DNA from: Nakamurella endophytica
GTDB taxonomy: Bacteria; Actinomycetota; Actinomycetes; Mycobacteriales; Nakamurellaceae
DNA length: 64,000 nucleotides
Direction: 5' to 3'
NCBI RefSeq assembly: GCF_014646215.1
Contig: NZ_BMNA01000004.1
Coordinates: 338,125 to 402,124 of the forward strand
The notes beneath the pieces were generated by a model. It did not search any database and was not told the origin of the DNA. It saw only the letters and a list, made by a program, of their open reading frames with translations. Numbering within the stretch: position 1 is the stretch's first letter; every line of letters begins with the position of its first letter. Of this stretch, positions 1 through 14,592 are shown one piece after another. Both the position numbers and the translations under genes were made by a program.

Positions 1-10
1 CCGGCCCGGC

Positions 11-47
11 GGCCGCCGGGCCCGTCCTGCGGGACGGCCCGGCGGCC
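11..47. terminator. GC-rich hairpin upstream of polyol permease gene
   Basis: The left arm at 11-27 pairs with the right arm at 32-47, giving a stem of about 16 bp with one bulged C and a loop of about 4 nt. There is no T-tract on either side. It may end transcription of a gene to the left of the window or shape the leader of the permease operon; which is not decidable here. Confidence 0.4.
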
Positions 48-105
48 GCGAACCCACTCCCGAGCCCACCCCGAGCCGCACGTCACCGGACCACTGGAGG
101 TTCCC

Positions 106-129
106 GTGAGAGAGATTGGTGTGACATGA
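106..129 (+). other. Possible 7-codon leader peptide before the first permease
   Basis: A GTG at 106 sits 5 nt after a perfect GGAGG (96-100) and opens a reading frame of seven codons (V-R-E-I-G-V-T) whose TGA (127-129) overlaps the permease ATG (126-128) as ATGA. The permease ATG itself has only a weak GAGAGA at poor spacing, so ribosomes could load at the leader and reinitiate. The same frame is open back to base 1, so this could instead be the tail of a preceding gene, although its composition (Pro/Arg-rich, running through the hairpin at 11-47) makes that unlikely. Confidence 0.3.
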
Positions 130-1085
130 CCGCCGTCCAGGAGAAGCAGACGGCGGTGTCGTCCGGCGTCGCCGCGGACGTCAACCGGAAGGCCAAAAAG
201 GAGAAGTGGGTCCGCCGGATCCCCTTGCTGCCGGCCCTCATCTTCACCATCGTCGTCACGCAGATCCCGTTCCTGGTGACGATCTGGATCTCGTTCCGGA
301 AGTGGAACGCCAACCGTCCCCGGCTCTCGGGATGGACGCTCAACAACTTCGAGCGGGTGTTCACCACCAAGTCGACGCTGCTCGACCTCTGGCACACCGC
401 CCAGCTGGTCCTCGTCGTCGTGCTGGTGTCGCTGGTCTTCGGGCTCGGCATCGCCCTGCTGCTGAACCGGCGCTTCTGGGGCCGCGCCGCGGTCCGCACG
501 ATGATGATCGCGCCGTTCCTCATCGTCCCGGTCGCGGCCGCGCTGTTCTGGCGCTACGGCATCTTCGACGCCCAGCAGGGCCTGCTGTCGGGCATCGCCA
601 CCATGGTCAACCACTGGTTCCACCCCGACGCCCCGGCGTCGACGGTGACGCTGGTCAGCAAGCACCCGCTGCTGGCCGTCGAGATCGCCCTGATCTGGCA
701 GTGGACGCCGTTCATGACCCTGATCCTGCTGGCCGGGCTGCAGTCCCGTCCCGGCGACATCCTGGAGGCGGCCGCCGTGGACGGCGCGACCGGCTGGCAG
801 GTGTTCCGGAACCTGACGCTGCCGCACATGCGGCAGTACCTGGAGCTGGCCGGCCTGCTCGGCGGCATCTACATCATCCAGAACTTCGACTACGTCTACC
901 AGCTGACCAAGGACAACCCGAACACCGAGAACATCCCGTACCTGATCTACAAGACCGTGAACGCGGCCGGTGACTACGGCCTGGCCTCCGCGCAGGGCGT
1001 GGTGATCGTCATCGCGACGATCGTCATCGCCACCTTCGCGCTGCGCACGGTCTCCAGCCTCTTCCGTGAGGAGAACGCCCGATGA
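126..1085 (+). CDS. ABC sugar/polyol transporter permease (MalF type)
   Basis: This 319-residue inner-membrane protein is one of two permease subunits of a carbohydrate ABC importer of the MalF/UgpA family. After a charged N-terminus it shows about six hydrophobic segments, and near residue 215 the cytoplasmic EAA loop (EAAAVDGATGWQVF...LP) that docks on the ATPase. It overlaps the next permease by 4 bp (ATGA), and a mannitol-type dehydrogenase follows, which suggests a polyol such as mannitol, sorbitol or arabitol as substrate. The usual binding protein lies outside the window, presumably to the left. The family assignment is firm; the substrate is inferred from context. Confidence 0.9.
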   Translation: MTAVQEKQTAVSSGVAADVNRKAKKEKWVRRIPLLPALIFTIVVTQIPFLVTIWISFRKWNANRPRLSGWTLNNFERVFTTKSTLLDLWHTAQLVLVVVLVSLVFGLGIALLLNRRFWGRAAVRTMMIAPFLIVPVAAALFWRYGIFDAQQGLLSGIATMVNHWFHPDAPASTVTLVSKHPLLAVEIALIWQWTPFMTLILLAGLQSRPGDILEAAAVDGATGWQVFRNLTLPHMRQYLELAGLLGGIYIIQNFDYVYQLTKDNPNTENIPYLIYKTVNAAGDYGLASAQGVVIVIATIVIATFALRTVSSLFREENAR

Positions 1086-1984
1086 GCGCGCCCGTGGCCA
1101 CCGCGTCACCCACCACCACGGCGCACGCAGCGCCGGCGGCCTCCCCGCGGGACGGCCGGCGCGGTGCCGGCGGCGTCCTGCTCAGCGTGCTGACCTGGGT
1201 GATCGGGCTGATCTTCCTCGCGCCGATCTTCTTCATGGTGCTGACCAGCTTCCACCCGGAGGTCCAGGCCACCCTGAACACGCCGCAGTACTTCGCGCCG
1301 CTGACGCTGCACGGATACCGCGAGTTCTTCGGGGCGAGCAGCGGCCAGAGCGTGTGGCCGTTCGTCATCAACTCGGTGCTCGCGTCCGTGATCTCGACGC
1401 TGCTGGTGCTGGCGCTGGCCATCCCGGCTGCCTACGCGCTGGCCGTGAAGCCGGTCTCCAAGTGGACCGACGTCATGTTCTTCTTCCTGTCGACCAAGTT
1501 CCTGCCGGCCGCCGCCGGTCTGGTGCCGCTGTTCCTGATCGCCAAGGCGACCGGCGGCCTGAACCAGATCTGGTTCATCATCATCCTGTACACGGCGATG
1601 AATCTGCCGATCGCGGTCTGGATGATGCGCTCGTTCCTCGCCGACATCCCGCCGGCGCTGTTCGAGGCGGCCTCGCTGGACGGCGCCGGCCTGATCAAGA
1701 CCCTGCTCCGGGTCATCGCGCCGATCGCCATGCCCGGTATCGCGGCCACCTCGCTGATCTGCTTCATCTTCTCGTGGAACGAGCTCTTCCTGGTGAACGT
1801 GCTGACCAGCACCGAGAACGCGCAGACCCTGCCGGCGTTCCTGCCCAGCCTGGTCACCAGCCAGGCGCTGTTCCTGGGCAAGCTCAGCGCCGGGGCGTTC
1901 GCCGTGTCGATCCCGGTGCTCATCGCCGGGTTCGCCGCGCAGGACAAGCTGGTGCAGGGCCTGTCGCTGGGTGCGGTGAAGTGA
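1082..1984 (+). CDS. ABC sugar/polyol transporter permease (MalG type)
   Basis: A 300-residue permease of the MalG/UgpE family, partner of the preceding protein. A proline/alanine-rich cytoplasmic N-terminus of about 30 residues is followed by six hydrophobic segments and the EAA loop (EAASLDGAGLIKTLL...P) near residue 200. Its ATG overlaps the upstream stop by 4 bp and its stop touches the start of the dehydrogenase gene, so the three genes look like one translationally coupled operon. No ATPase gene is visible; many actinobacteria share one ATPase (MsiK type) among several sugar importers, so it may be encoded elsewhere. Confidence 0.9.
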   Translation: MSAPVATASPTTTAHAAPAASPRDGRRGAGGVLLSVLTWVIGLIFLAPIFFMVLTSFHPEVQATLNTPQYFAPLTLHGYREFFGASSGQSVWPFVINSVLASVISTLLVLALAIPAAYALAVKPVSKWTDVMFFFLSTKFLPAAAGLVPLFLIAKATGGLNQIWFIIILYTAMNLPIAVWMMRSFLADIPPALFEAASLDGAGLIKTLLRVIAPIAMPGIAATSLICFIFSWNELFLVNVLTSTENAQTLPAFLPSLVTSQALFLGKLSAGAFAVSIPVLIAGFAAQDKLVQGLSLGAVK

Positions 1985-3462
1985 TGACGCCGCTGCGCAC
2001 CGACACCCTCGACCAGCTCGACGTCCCGGTCCCGGGCTACGACCGGTCTGCGGTGACGGCCGGCATCGTGCACATCGGCGTGGGCGGCTTCCACCGCGCG
2101 CACCAGGCCATGTACGTCGACCGGCTGCTCGAGTCCGGGACCGCGACGGACTGGGGCATCTGCGGCGTCGGGGTGCTGCCGTCCGACGCCCGGATGAAGG
2201 CCGTCATGGACGAGCAGGACTGCCTGTACACCCTGGTGCTCAAGGCGCCGGACGGCTCCTGGGAGCCGCGGGTCATCGGCTCGATCGTCGAGTACCTCCT
2301 TGCGCCCGACGACCCGGAGGCCGTGATCGAGAAGATGGCCGACCCGGCCATCCGGATCGTCTCGCTGACGGTCACCGAGGGCGGCTACAACTTCCACGCG
2401 GTCACCGGCGAGTTCGACGCGGACAACCCCGCGGTGCAGGCGGACCTGCAACCGGGCGCCACCCCGCGGACCACGTTCGGGCTCGTCGTCGAGGCGCTGG
2501 CCCGGCGCCGGGCCCGGGGCATCACCCCGTTCACGGTCATGTCCTGCGACAACATCCAGGGCAACGGGCACGTGGCGCAGCGGATGTTCACCGCGTTCGC
2601 CCGGCTCCGCGACCCCGAGCTGGCCGGGTGGATCTCCGCCGAGGTGGCCTTCCCCAACTCGATGGTCGACCGGATCACTCCGGCCACCACCGACGAGGAC
2701 CGCGCCGAGATCGCCCGCCGGTACGACGTGCAGGACGGCTGGCCGGTGGTCTGCGAGCCGTTCACCCAGTGGGTGCTGGAGGACCGGTTCACCCTCGGCC
2801 GGCCGCCGCTGGAGGACGTCGGGGTGCAGGTCGTCGCCGACGTCGAGCCGTACGAGCTGATGAAGCTCCGGCTGCTCAACGCCAGCCACCAGGGCCTGTG
2901 CTACTTCGGCTACCTGGCCGGGTACCGGCTGGTGCACGAGGTGGCGCAGGACCCCCTGTTCGCCCGGTTCCTGCTCGACTACATGGACCGGGAGGCCACG
3001 CCCACGCTCGCGCCGGTGCCGGGCATCGACCTGGACGCCTACAAGCACCAGCTCATCGAGCGGTTCTCCAACGCCGGGGTGCGGGACACGGTGGCGCGGC
3101 TGTGCGCGGAGAGCTCCGACCGGATCCCGAAGTGGGTGCTGCCGGTGATCCGGGAGAACCTGGCGGCCGGCCGGCCCTCGCCGCTGGCGTCGGCCATCGT
3201 GGCCAGCTGGGCCCGGTACGCCGAGGCGGTCGACGAGCAGGGCGAGCCGATCACCGTGGTGGACCGGCTCGCGGAGTCGCTGACGGCCGTGGCGCGCACC
3301 CAGCGGGACGACCCGCTGGCCTTCGTCCGGCAGCGGGCGGTGTTCGGCGACCTGGTCGACGAGCCGCGGTTCACCGAGCCGTACCTGGCGGCGCTGGACT
3401 CGCTGCACCGGGCCGGATCGCGGGCGACCCTCACCGCGCTCGTGGGTCAGCCGGCGCGCTGA
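1984..3462 (+). CDS. Mannitol/polyol 2-dehydrogenase family protein
   Basis: A 492-residue long-chain polyol dehydrogenase that should oxidise mannitol, arabitol or a similar alditol to the ketose with NAD+. An N-terminal Rossmann part carries GVGGFHRAH (residues 32-40). The helical C-terminal domain has K-L-R-L-L-N-A-S-H with K294, N299 and H302, spaced exactly like the catalytic Lys, Asn and His of Pseudomonas mannitol 2-dehydrogenase. Length is normal for the family. The chosen ATG overlaps the permease stop by one base; a GTG lies one codon upstream. Together with the permeases it makes an uptake-and-oxidation operon. It could equally be a fructuronate or tagaturonate reductase-like member, but the transport context favours a polyol. 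Confidence 0.88.
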   Translation: MTPLRTDTLDQLDVPVPGYDRSAVTAGIVHIGVGGFHRAHQAMYVDRLLESGTATDWGICGVGVLPSDARMKAVMDEQDCLYTLVLKAPDGSWEPRVIGSIVEYLLAPDDPEAVIEKMADPAIRIVSLTVTEGGYNFHAVTGEFDADNPAVQADLQPGATPRTTFGLVVEALARRRARGITPFTVMSCDNIQGNGHVAQRMFTAFARLRDPELAGWISAEVAFPNSMVDRITPATTDEDRAEIARRYDVQDGWPVVCEPFTQWVLEDRFTLGRPPLEDVGVQVVADVEPYELMKLRLLNASHQGLCYFGYLAGYRLVHEVAQDPLFARFLLDYMDREATPTLAPVPGIDLDAYKHQLIERFSNAGVRDTVARLCAESSDRIPKWVLPVIRENLAAGRPSPLASAIVASWARYAEAVDEQGEPITVVDRLAESLTAVARTQRDDPLAFVRQRAVFGDLVDEPRFTEPYLAALDSLHRAGSRATLTALVGQPAR

Positions 3463-3467
3463 GCAGG

Positions 3468-3503
3468 CCGGTGCCGCCGGAGCGGACGGACCGGCGGCAC
3501 CGG
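3468..3503 (+). terminator. Perfect 13-bp hairpin after polyol operon
   Basis: CCGGTGCCGCCGG at 3468-3480 is followed, after a 10-nt loop, by its exact complement at 3491-3503, starting 6 bp after the dehydrogenase stop. No T-tract follows, which is common for actinobacterial terminators. Confidence 0.7.
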
Positions 3504-3518
3504 ACATGGCACCACCCA

Positions 3519-3550
3519 CAGCGGCCCGGCGGACACCCGCCGGGCCGCTG
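3519..3550. terminator. Second perfect hairpin between convergent genes
   Basis: A 14-bp perfect stem (3519-3532 with 3537-3550) and a 4-nt loop follow the first hairpin directly. It lies between the converging polyol operon and the anti-sigma gene, so it may serve both strands. Confidence 0.65.
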
Positions 3551-3572
3551 TCGCGTCCGCGCCAGGGTGGCC

Positions 3573-3694
3573 GGGTGGTGTCGGGGCGTGCCGTGCACCT
3601 CGGTCAGGGCGTGCCGTGCAGGATGACCGCCCCGGGTGGTGTCAGGGCGTGCCGTGCACCTCGGTCAGGGCGTGCCGTGCAGGATGACCGCCCC
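3573..3694. repeat. 61-bp tandem duplication over the anti-sigma stop codon
   Basis: Unit 1 (3573-3633) and unit 2 (3634-3694) are identical except at their eleventh base (G at 3583, A at 3644). Unit 2 contains the last codons and the stop (3665-3667) of the anti-sigma gene; unit 1 is a non-coding copy of that gene end. Each unit also holds two copies of GGGCGTGCCGTGCA, so that 14-mer occurs four times. Confidence 0.95.
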
Positions 3695-4414
3695 GTCGTG
3701 CAGCACCCGGACCTCGGCGATGTCCGAGACCTGCAGGTCGCTGGAGCCGGGGATCGTCGCCCGCCCGCCGGTGGACATCCACGAGGCGGCCACCGACTCC
3801 CGCTGCTGGCGGTCCACGAACACCAGCTTGTAGCCGTCGCGGTCGTAGGTGCCCCCCTCGTAGGAGCACACGACCGTCACGTTGGTCCCCCACCGCTTGG
3901 CGTCCAGCGCCACCGTGACGCCCAGCGGGCCCGGCGTGGTCTGCACCAGCGGGACCTGCTCGCCCTGCGCCACCGGCGTCGACCCGGCGCCGGTCCCGGC
4001 CGCCCACGGCCGCACGGCGAGCACCACTGCCAGTGCCACCGCGCAGGCCGCGGCCAGGACGGACACCGATCCGACCAGCCAGCGGCGGCGACGGCGCTGC
4101 GCGGCGACCTCGTCGAGCAGCGCGGGGAGCAGGTGCGGCGGCGCCGCGTGCGGGGCCGCCTGCGGCACCGGCCCGGTGCCCGTCCCGACGGCAGCGGGCG
4201 AGCCGGGCAGCGGCGGATCCTCGAGAGCCTCCGGCCCGACCAGGGCGAGCAGACCGGGCATGCCGGCGAGCCGTTGCACGGACTGCTGGCACCGCGGGCA
4301 CCCCGCCAGGTGCCGCTCGAACACCTGCCGGTCCGCCGGAGTCAACGAGCCGAGCACATAGGACGCGTCGTCCAGGCAGATCTCGTCGCCGGCCGCGTCG
4401 TCGCGGTGGCCCAT
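3665..4414 (-). CDS. rslA: Zinc-finger anti-sigma factor, RslA-like
   Basis: A 249-residue membrane-anchored anti-sigma factor for the ECF sigma encoded just upstream. The N-terminal cytosolic domain has the zinc-binding H-x3-C-x2-C motif (H35, C39, C42) of the ZAS fold, an Ala/Pro-rich stretch, an Arg cluster, one transmembrane helix at about residues 110-130, and an extracytoplasmic domain of about 115 residues that ends in Val-Leu-His...His-Gly-Thr-Pro. Its ATG overlaps the sigma stop by one base (TGATG), so the two are co-translated. In the Mycobacterium SigL-RslA pair the homologous zinc centre responds to oxidants and releases the sigma factor; the same is inferred here. The 3' end is duplicated downstream. 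Confidence 0.85.
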   Translation of the reverse strand: MGHRDDAAGDEICLDDASYVLGSLTPADRQVFERHLAGCPRCQQSVQRLAGMPGLLALVGPEALEDPPLPGSPAAVGTGTGPVPQAAPHAAPPHLLPALLDEVAAQRRRRRWLVGSVSVLAAACAVALAVVLAVRPWAAGTGAGSTPVAQGEQVPLVQTTPGPLGVTVALDAKRWGTNVTVVCSYEGGTYDRDGYKLVFVDRQQRESVAASWMSTGGRATIPGSSDLQVSDIAEVRVLHDGAVILHGTP

Positions 4415-4929
4415 CACGGGATCACCCCCATCTCCTGCAGGTTCAGGCGCAGCGCGTGCAGCGCGAAGTGGGTGCGCGACTTCACGGTGCCGACCGGGAT
4501 GCCGATCCGGGCCGCGGCCTGCGGGGCCGTCGATCCCCGGTAGTAGCACTCGAGCAGCACCTGCCGGTGCTCCGGCGACAGCTTGCGCAGCGCCTCCCCC
4601 ACCAGCATCGACTGCAGGACGGTGTCGGTGCTGTCCTGCCCGGCTGGGTCCGGCAGGTCCGGCACCTCGTCCCGGACGTCCTCCGGCCGCCGCCGGCCGG
4701 CACGCCACTGGTCGACAACGATGTTGCGCGCCACCGTGAACAGCCAGCTGCGCGCCGAACTGTCCGGCCGGGACAGCGCCTCCGGCGCCCGCCAGGCGCG
4801 CAGCAGCGTCTCCTGCACGACGTCCTGTGCCCGGTCGTGGTCGCCGCCGGTCAGCCGGAGGGCGAAGGACCACAGCGCGGGCGCGTGCTGGTCGTGCAGG
4901 CTGCGCATCAGTTCCGCGTCGCGTTCCAC
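4414..4929 (-). CDS. sigL: ECF RNA polymerase sigma factor, SigL-like
   Basis: A 171-residue group 4 sigma factor. Region 2 spans about residues 10-80 (ALRLTGGDHDRAQDVVQETLLRAW, then ARSWLFTVARN, DQWR), and region 4 about residues 110-165 (LSPEHRQVLLECYYRG...GIPVGTVKSR). The sequence closely follows the mycobacterial SigL pattern throughout, including the C-terminal L-x-L-Q-E-x-G-V. The GTG at 4929 is chosen because GAGGAG lies about 7 nt upstream; longer frames would run into the promoter. It is cotranscribed with its anti-sigma, and a matching TGAACC-N16-CGT promoter upstream (5020-5047) points to autoregulation. Confidence 0.9.
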   Translation of the reverse strand: MERDAELMRSLHDQHAPALWSFALRLTGGDHDRAQDVVQETLLRAWRAPEALSRPDSSARSWLFTVARNIVVDQWRAGRRRPEDVRDEVPDLPDPAGQDSTDTVLQSMLVGEALRKLSPEHRQVLLECYYRGSTAPQAAARIGIPVGTVKSRTHFALHALRLNLQEMGVIP

Positions 4930-5019
4930 CGCTCTCCTCGGACAGGACGGGCCGCCCGGTCGGGTCGGCGCCCGGGATTCGGGCGTCGCGGACCGGCCAC
5001 GTCCGCCGCTCCACCCGTT

Positions 5020-5047
5020 CCCACGACGGCCGGCGCCGGATGGTTCA
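5020..5047 (-). promoter_or_regulatory. SigL-type promoter upstream of sigL
   Basis: Reading leftward, TGAACC (5047-5042) is followed after exactly 16 bp by CGTGGG (5025-5020). TGAACC with a CGT-core -10 at 16-17 bp is the element described for mycobacterial SigL. It points at the sigma gene with a leader of about 85 nt. Confidence 0.65.
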
Positions 5048-5075
5048 CCGGACAGGCTGCTCACAGCTTGAACGG

Positions 5076-5103
5076 TGAACCATCCGCCGTGGCCGTTCGT
5101 TGA
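5076..5103 (+). promoter_or_regulatory. SigL-type promoter for Rieske lipoprotein 1
   Basis: TGAACC at 5076-5081, a 16-bp spacer, then CGTTGA at 5098-5103. The expected transcription start falls at about 5109-5111, on the ATG of the Rieske gene, so the mRNA should be leaderless. With the opposite promoter it forms an inverted repeat of 11 bp (GGATGGTTCAC at 5038-5048 and GTGAACCATCC at 5075-5085). Confidence 0.65.
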
Positions 5104-5110
5104 CCACACC

Positions 5111-5659
5111 ATGACAGCGAATCCAGTCACCCGCCCGCAGACCGACGAGGACCACCGGGCCGCCGACTGCCCGCTCCCCCGTGCCGCGTCGGGACTGCCG
5201 CTCTGCGCGTCGCGCCGGCAGGCCCTGAAGGTGGCCGGGCTCGGCGCCGGCGCGCTGGCGCTGGCGGCGTGCGGCTCGGACAGCTCCAGCACCCCGTCGT
5301 CGGCATCGTCGGCGTCGTCGTCCTCGAGCGGCACGGGCACCGCCGGCGGCGCGGCCGGTTCGGGTGGCACCGGGCTCGTCGCGCTGGCCGACGTCCCGGT
5401 CGGCGCGGCGGTCAGCGCGTCCGACGCCAACGGGAAGCCCCTGATCATCGCCCAGCCCACCGCCGGCACCGCCGTGGCCTTCTCCGCGCTGTGCCCGCAC
5501 CAGGGGTGCACCGTCCAGCCCGCCAGCAGCGACCTGAACTGCCCGTGCCACGGGTCGCGGTTCAACACCACGACCGGTGCGGTGCTCAACGGCCCCGCCA
5601 CCAAGGGGCTCACCGAGGTCCCGGTCACGGTCAAGAACGGCCAGGTCGTTGCAGACTGA
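5111..5659 (+). CDS. Tat-exported Rieske [2Fe-2S] lipoprotein 1
   Basis: A 182-residue extracytoplasmic electron-transfer protein. The long N-terminus carries a twin-arginine signal (SRRQALK at 34-40), a hydrophobic stretch and a lipobox ending at C54 (LAAC), so it should be folded in the cytosol, exported by Tat and anchored as a lipoprotein. A Ser/Gly/Thr-rich linker (about 55-87) leads to a Rieske domain with cluster ligands C128-x-H130 and C144-x2-H147, plus C133 and C146, which form the stabilising disulfide in high-potential Rieske proteins. A GTG at 5075 gives 12 more codons but would overlap the -35 box, so ATG 5111 is preferred. No cytochrome or oxygenase partner is adjacent, so the redox partner is unknown. 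Confidence 0.88.
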   Translation: MTANPVTRPQTDEDHRAADCPLPRAASGLPLCASRRQALKVAGLGAGALALAACGSDSSSTPSSASSASSSSSGTGTAGGAAGSGGTGLVALADVPVGAAVSASDANGKPLIIAQPTAGTAVAFSALCPHQGCTVQPASSDLNCPCHGSRFNTTTGAVLNGPATKGLTEVPVTVKNGQVVAD

Positions 5660-6611
5660 GCCGACGCCGGGATCGCCCGGGTCGATCACCGGACCGGAGC
5701 TCTCGGCGGGTCCGACGGGCACCGGCCCGGCGGGACCGACGGGTCCGGCGGCCCGGGTGGTCGGTGACGGGCCGGTCGGCGGTCGGCCCGGCGGGTTCCC
5801 GGCCACGCTCCTCGATCGCGGCGGTCGCCCTTCCGCGCACCCCACCAGCCGCCGGCAGGCCCTGCGGATCGCCGCCGTCGGCGCCGGTGCGGTGGTGGTG
5901 GCGGCGTGCGGCGCCGGCACCGGCGACGCGTCCGGCACCGGTTCCGGGACGCCGGCGGCGGGGACGTCCGGCGGGACGGCGGCCCCCACCGGGACGGCGG
6001 CCGCCGCGACGACCGGCGCGGGCAGCACCGCCACGGCGGACACCACCCGGTCGGCCACCGCGTCGTCCTCGACCACCGCGTCGTCGTCGACCACCGCGTC
6101 GTCCTCGACCGGCCGAGCCGTTCCGACGCCGTCCCCGCCGAGCCCGGCGGTGACGGACCCCAGCTCCGCCGCGGCGACCACCAGCGCGAGCACCGCGACC
6201 CCGACGACCGACGACCCGACGACTCCGGCGTCGGCCGCCACGTCGGCATCCACCGGCAGCGGCGGGCGGTCGAGCACGCGCCGCAGCTCGGCCGCGCGGT
6301 CGTCGACCGCAGCTCCGGTGGACGGGCTGGTGGCCGTCGGGGACATCCCGCAGGGCGGCGCGACCGGGGTCACCGCCCCGGACGGCCGGCAGCTGGTCGT
6401 CACCCGCAGCGGACCATCCACGGTGGTGGCGTTCTCGGCACGGTGCACCCACCAGGGCTGCACGGTCCGTCCGCAGGGCACCCGGTTCCTCTGCCCCTGC
6501 CACGGGTCCGCGTTCGACACCCGCACCGGTGCGGTGCTGCAGGGGCCGGCGGACGAGCCGCTGCCGGCGGTGGCCGTGCGGGTCCAGGGCGGTCAGGTCG
6601 TGCTGGCCTGA
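5649..6611 (+). CDS. Rieske [2Fe-2S] lipoprotein 2 with long Ser/Thr linker
   Basis: A paralogue of the preceding protein, up to 320 residues long. It has a twin-arginine SRRQALR, a lipobox (VAAC), then a linker of roughly 140 residues made mostly of Ser, Thr, Ala, Gly and Pro (including three near-repeats of S-S-S-T-T-A), and a C-terminal Rieske domain with CTHQGC and CPCHGS, again with both disulfide cysteines. The start is uncertain: TTG at 5649 overlaps the upstream stop by 11 bp and would allow coupling, while GTG at 5757 leaves 285 residues and a more compact signal. The linker could let the Rieske head reach through the wall polymer. It is probably cotranscribed with Rieske 1 from the SigL-type promoter. 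Confidence 0.82.
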   Translation: MQTEPTPGSPGSITGPELSAGPTGTGPAGPTGPAARVVGDGPVGGRPGGFPATLLDRGGRPSAHPTSRRQALRIAAVGAGAVVVAACGAGTGDASGTGSGTPAAGTSGGTAAPTGTAAAATTGAGSTATADTTRSATASSSTTASSSTTASSSTGRAVPTPSPPSPAVTDPSSAAATTSASTATPTTDDPTTPASAATSASTGSGGRSSTRRSSAARSSTAAPVDGLVAVGDIPQGGATGVTAPDGRQLVVTRSGPSTVVAFSARCTHQGCTVRPQGTRFLCPCHGSAFDTRTGAVLQGPADEPLPAVAVRVQGGQVVLA

Positions 6612-6630
6612 CCGCCGGACGCGGGCAGGA

Positions 6631-6675
6631 CGCAGAACGGGCCGGCTCCCCCGGGGGGAACCGGCCCGTTCTGCG
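6631..6675. terminator. Bidirectional terminator, Rieske genes/rpoC
   Basis: CGCAGAACGGGCCGG at 6631-6645 pairs perfectly with 6661-6675, and the inner CTCCCC/GGGGGA extends the stem. It lies between convergent genes, 20 bp after the Rieske 2 stop and about 50 bp after the rpoC stop. Confidence 0.85.
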
Positions 6676-6722
6676 TGGGACGACCGCGGTGACCGCCGGA
6701 GGACCGGCGGTCACCGGTGGGG

Positions 6723-10649
<3,927 letters not shown>

Positions 10650-10789
10650 TGGATGCACGTCCCTGTCTGTTGTGTCTCAGGTGGCCGACCCGAGCCCTGG
10701 CGATCCGCGGGGATCGAGGGCTGGACCGGCCGGGTGTCGGCGGTACCGGTGGCGCTGGTGCTGCCTGCTCACTGCTGATCCCCGCCCGC

Positions 10790-10822
10790 GGGCCGGGCCC
10801 CGAGGAGAGTGGGGTCCGGCCC
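10790..10822 (-). other. Hairpin in the rpoB-rpoC spacer
   Basis: GGGCCGGGCCCC (10790-10801) pairs with GGGGTCCGGCCC (10811-10822), a 12-bp stem with one mismatch. It lies in the spacer between rpoB and rpoC and could be a partial terminator or RNA processing site that adjusts the ratio of the two subunits. Confidence 0.4.
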
Positions 10823-10899
10823 GCCGGCGAGGGGCTCCGGGTGGCCCGGCGCCGTCACCGTCTCCGGTGCGGCACGGGGCCGGGTCGCGCGGCGGTCGA

Positions 10900-14337
<3,438 letters not shown>

Positions 14338-14592
14338 GATTCGTCCTTCCGAGGACTGGTGTTCTGTCTCGCACGGGTGAGCACCTGGCCGCCGCCGATG
14401 GTCGGACGTGCGGTGCGGCACTCTGCTGCTGCGGTGGGGGGCCGGCGTCGGCGGCGGCCCAGCGGCCCGTCGGCCGGGGTAGAGGGCGGGTGGGAGCCGC
14501 GCTCACCCTCGTTTGCCCAGCTCAGCCGCTGGGACCGGTCGGAAGGCCGGCACCTGGCTGAGGGCAGCAAAAAGAGAGCAGCGCAAACACGC
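14338..14592 (-). other. Long rpoB leader
   Basis: About 250 nt separate the predicted transcription start (about 14586) from the rpoB start. Near the 5' end the transcript has a run of five T (14569-14573 on the complement); the stretch around 14521-14560 has short complementary segments (CAGCCGCTGG, CACCTGGCTG). I recognise no known riboswitch. It may hold attenuation or processing signals. Confidence 0.35.

Noticed and set aside
1-105. Open frame running from the window edge into the possible leader peptide, perhaps the end of an upstream gene
   Set aside because: It is Pro/Arg-rich and passes straight through a strong hairpin; nothing suggests a real protein end.
5075-5110. Upstream GTG start for Rieske 1
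   Set aside because: It overlaps the -35 box of the predicted promoter, and the region to 5110 is expected to be untranscribed.
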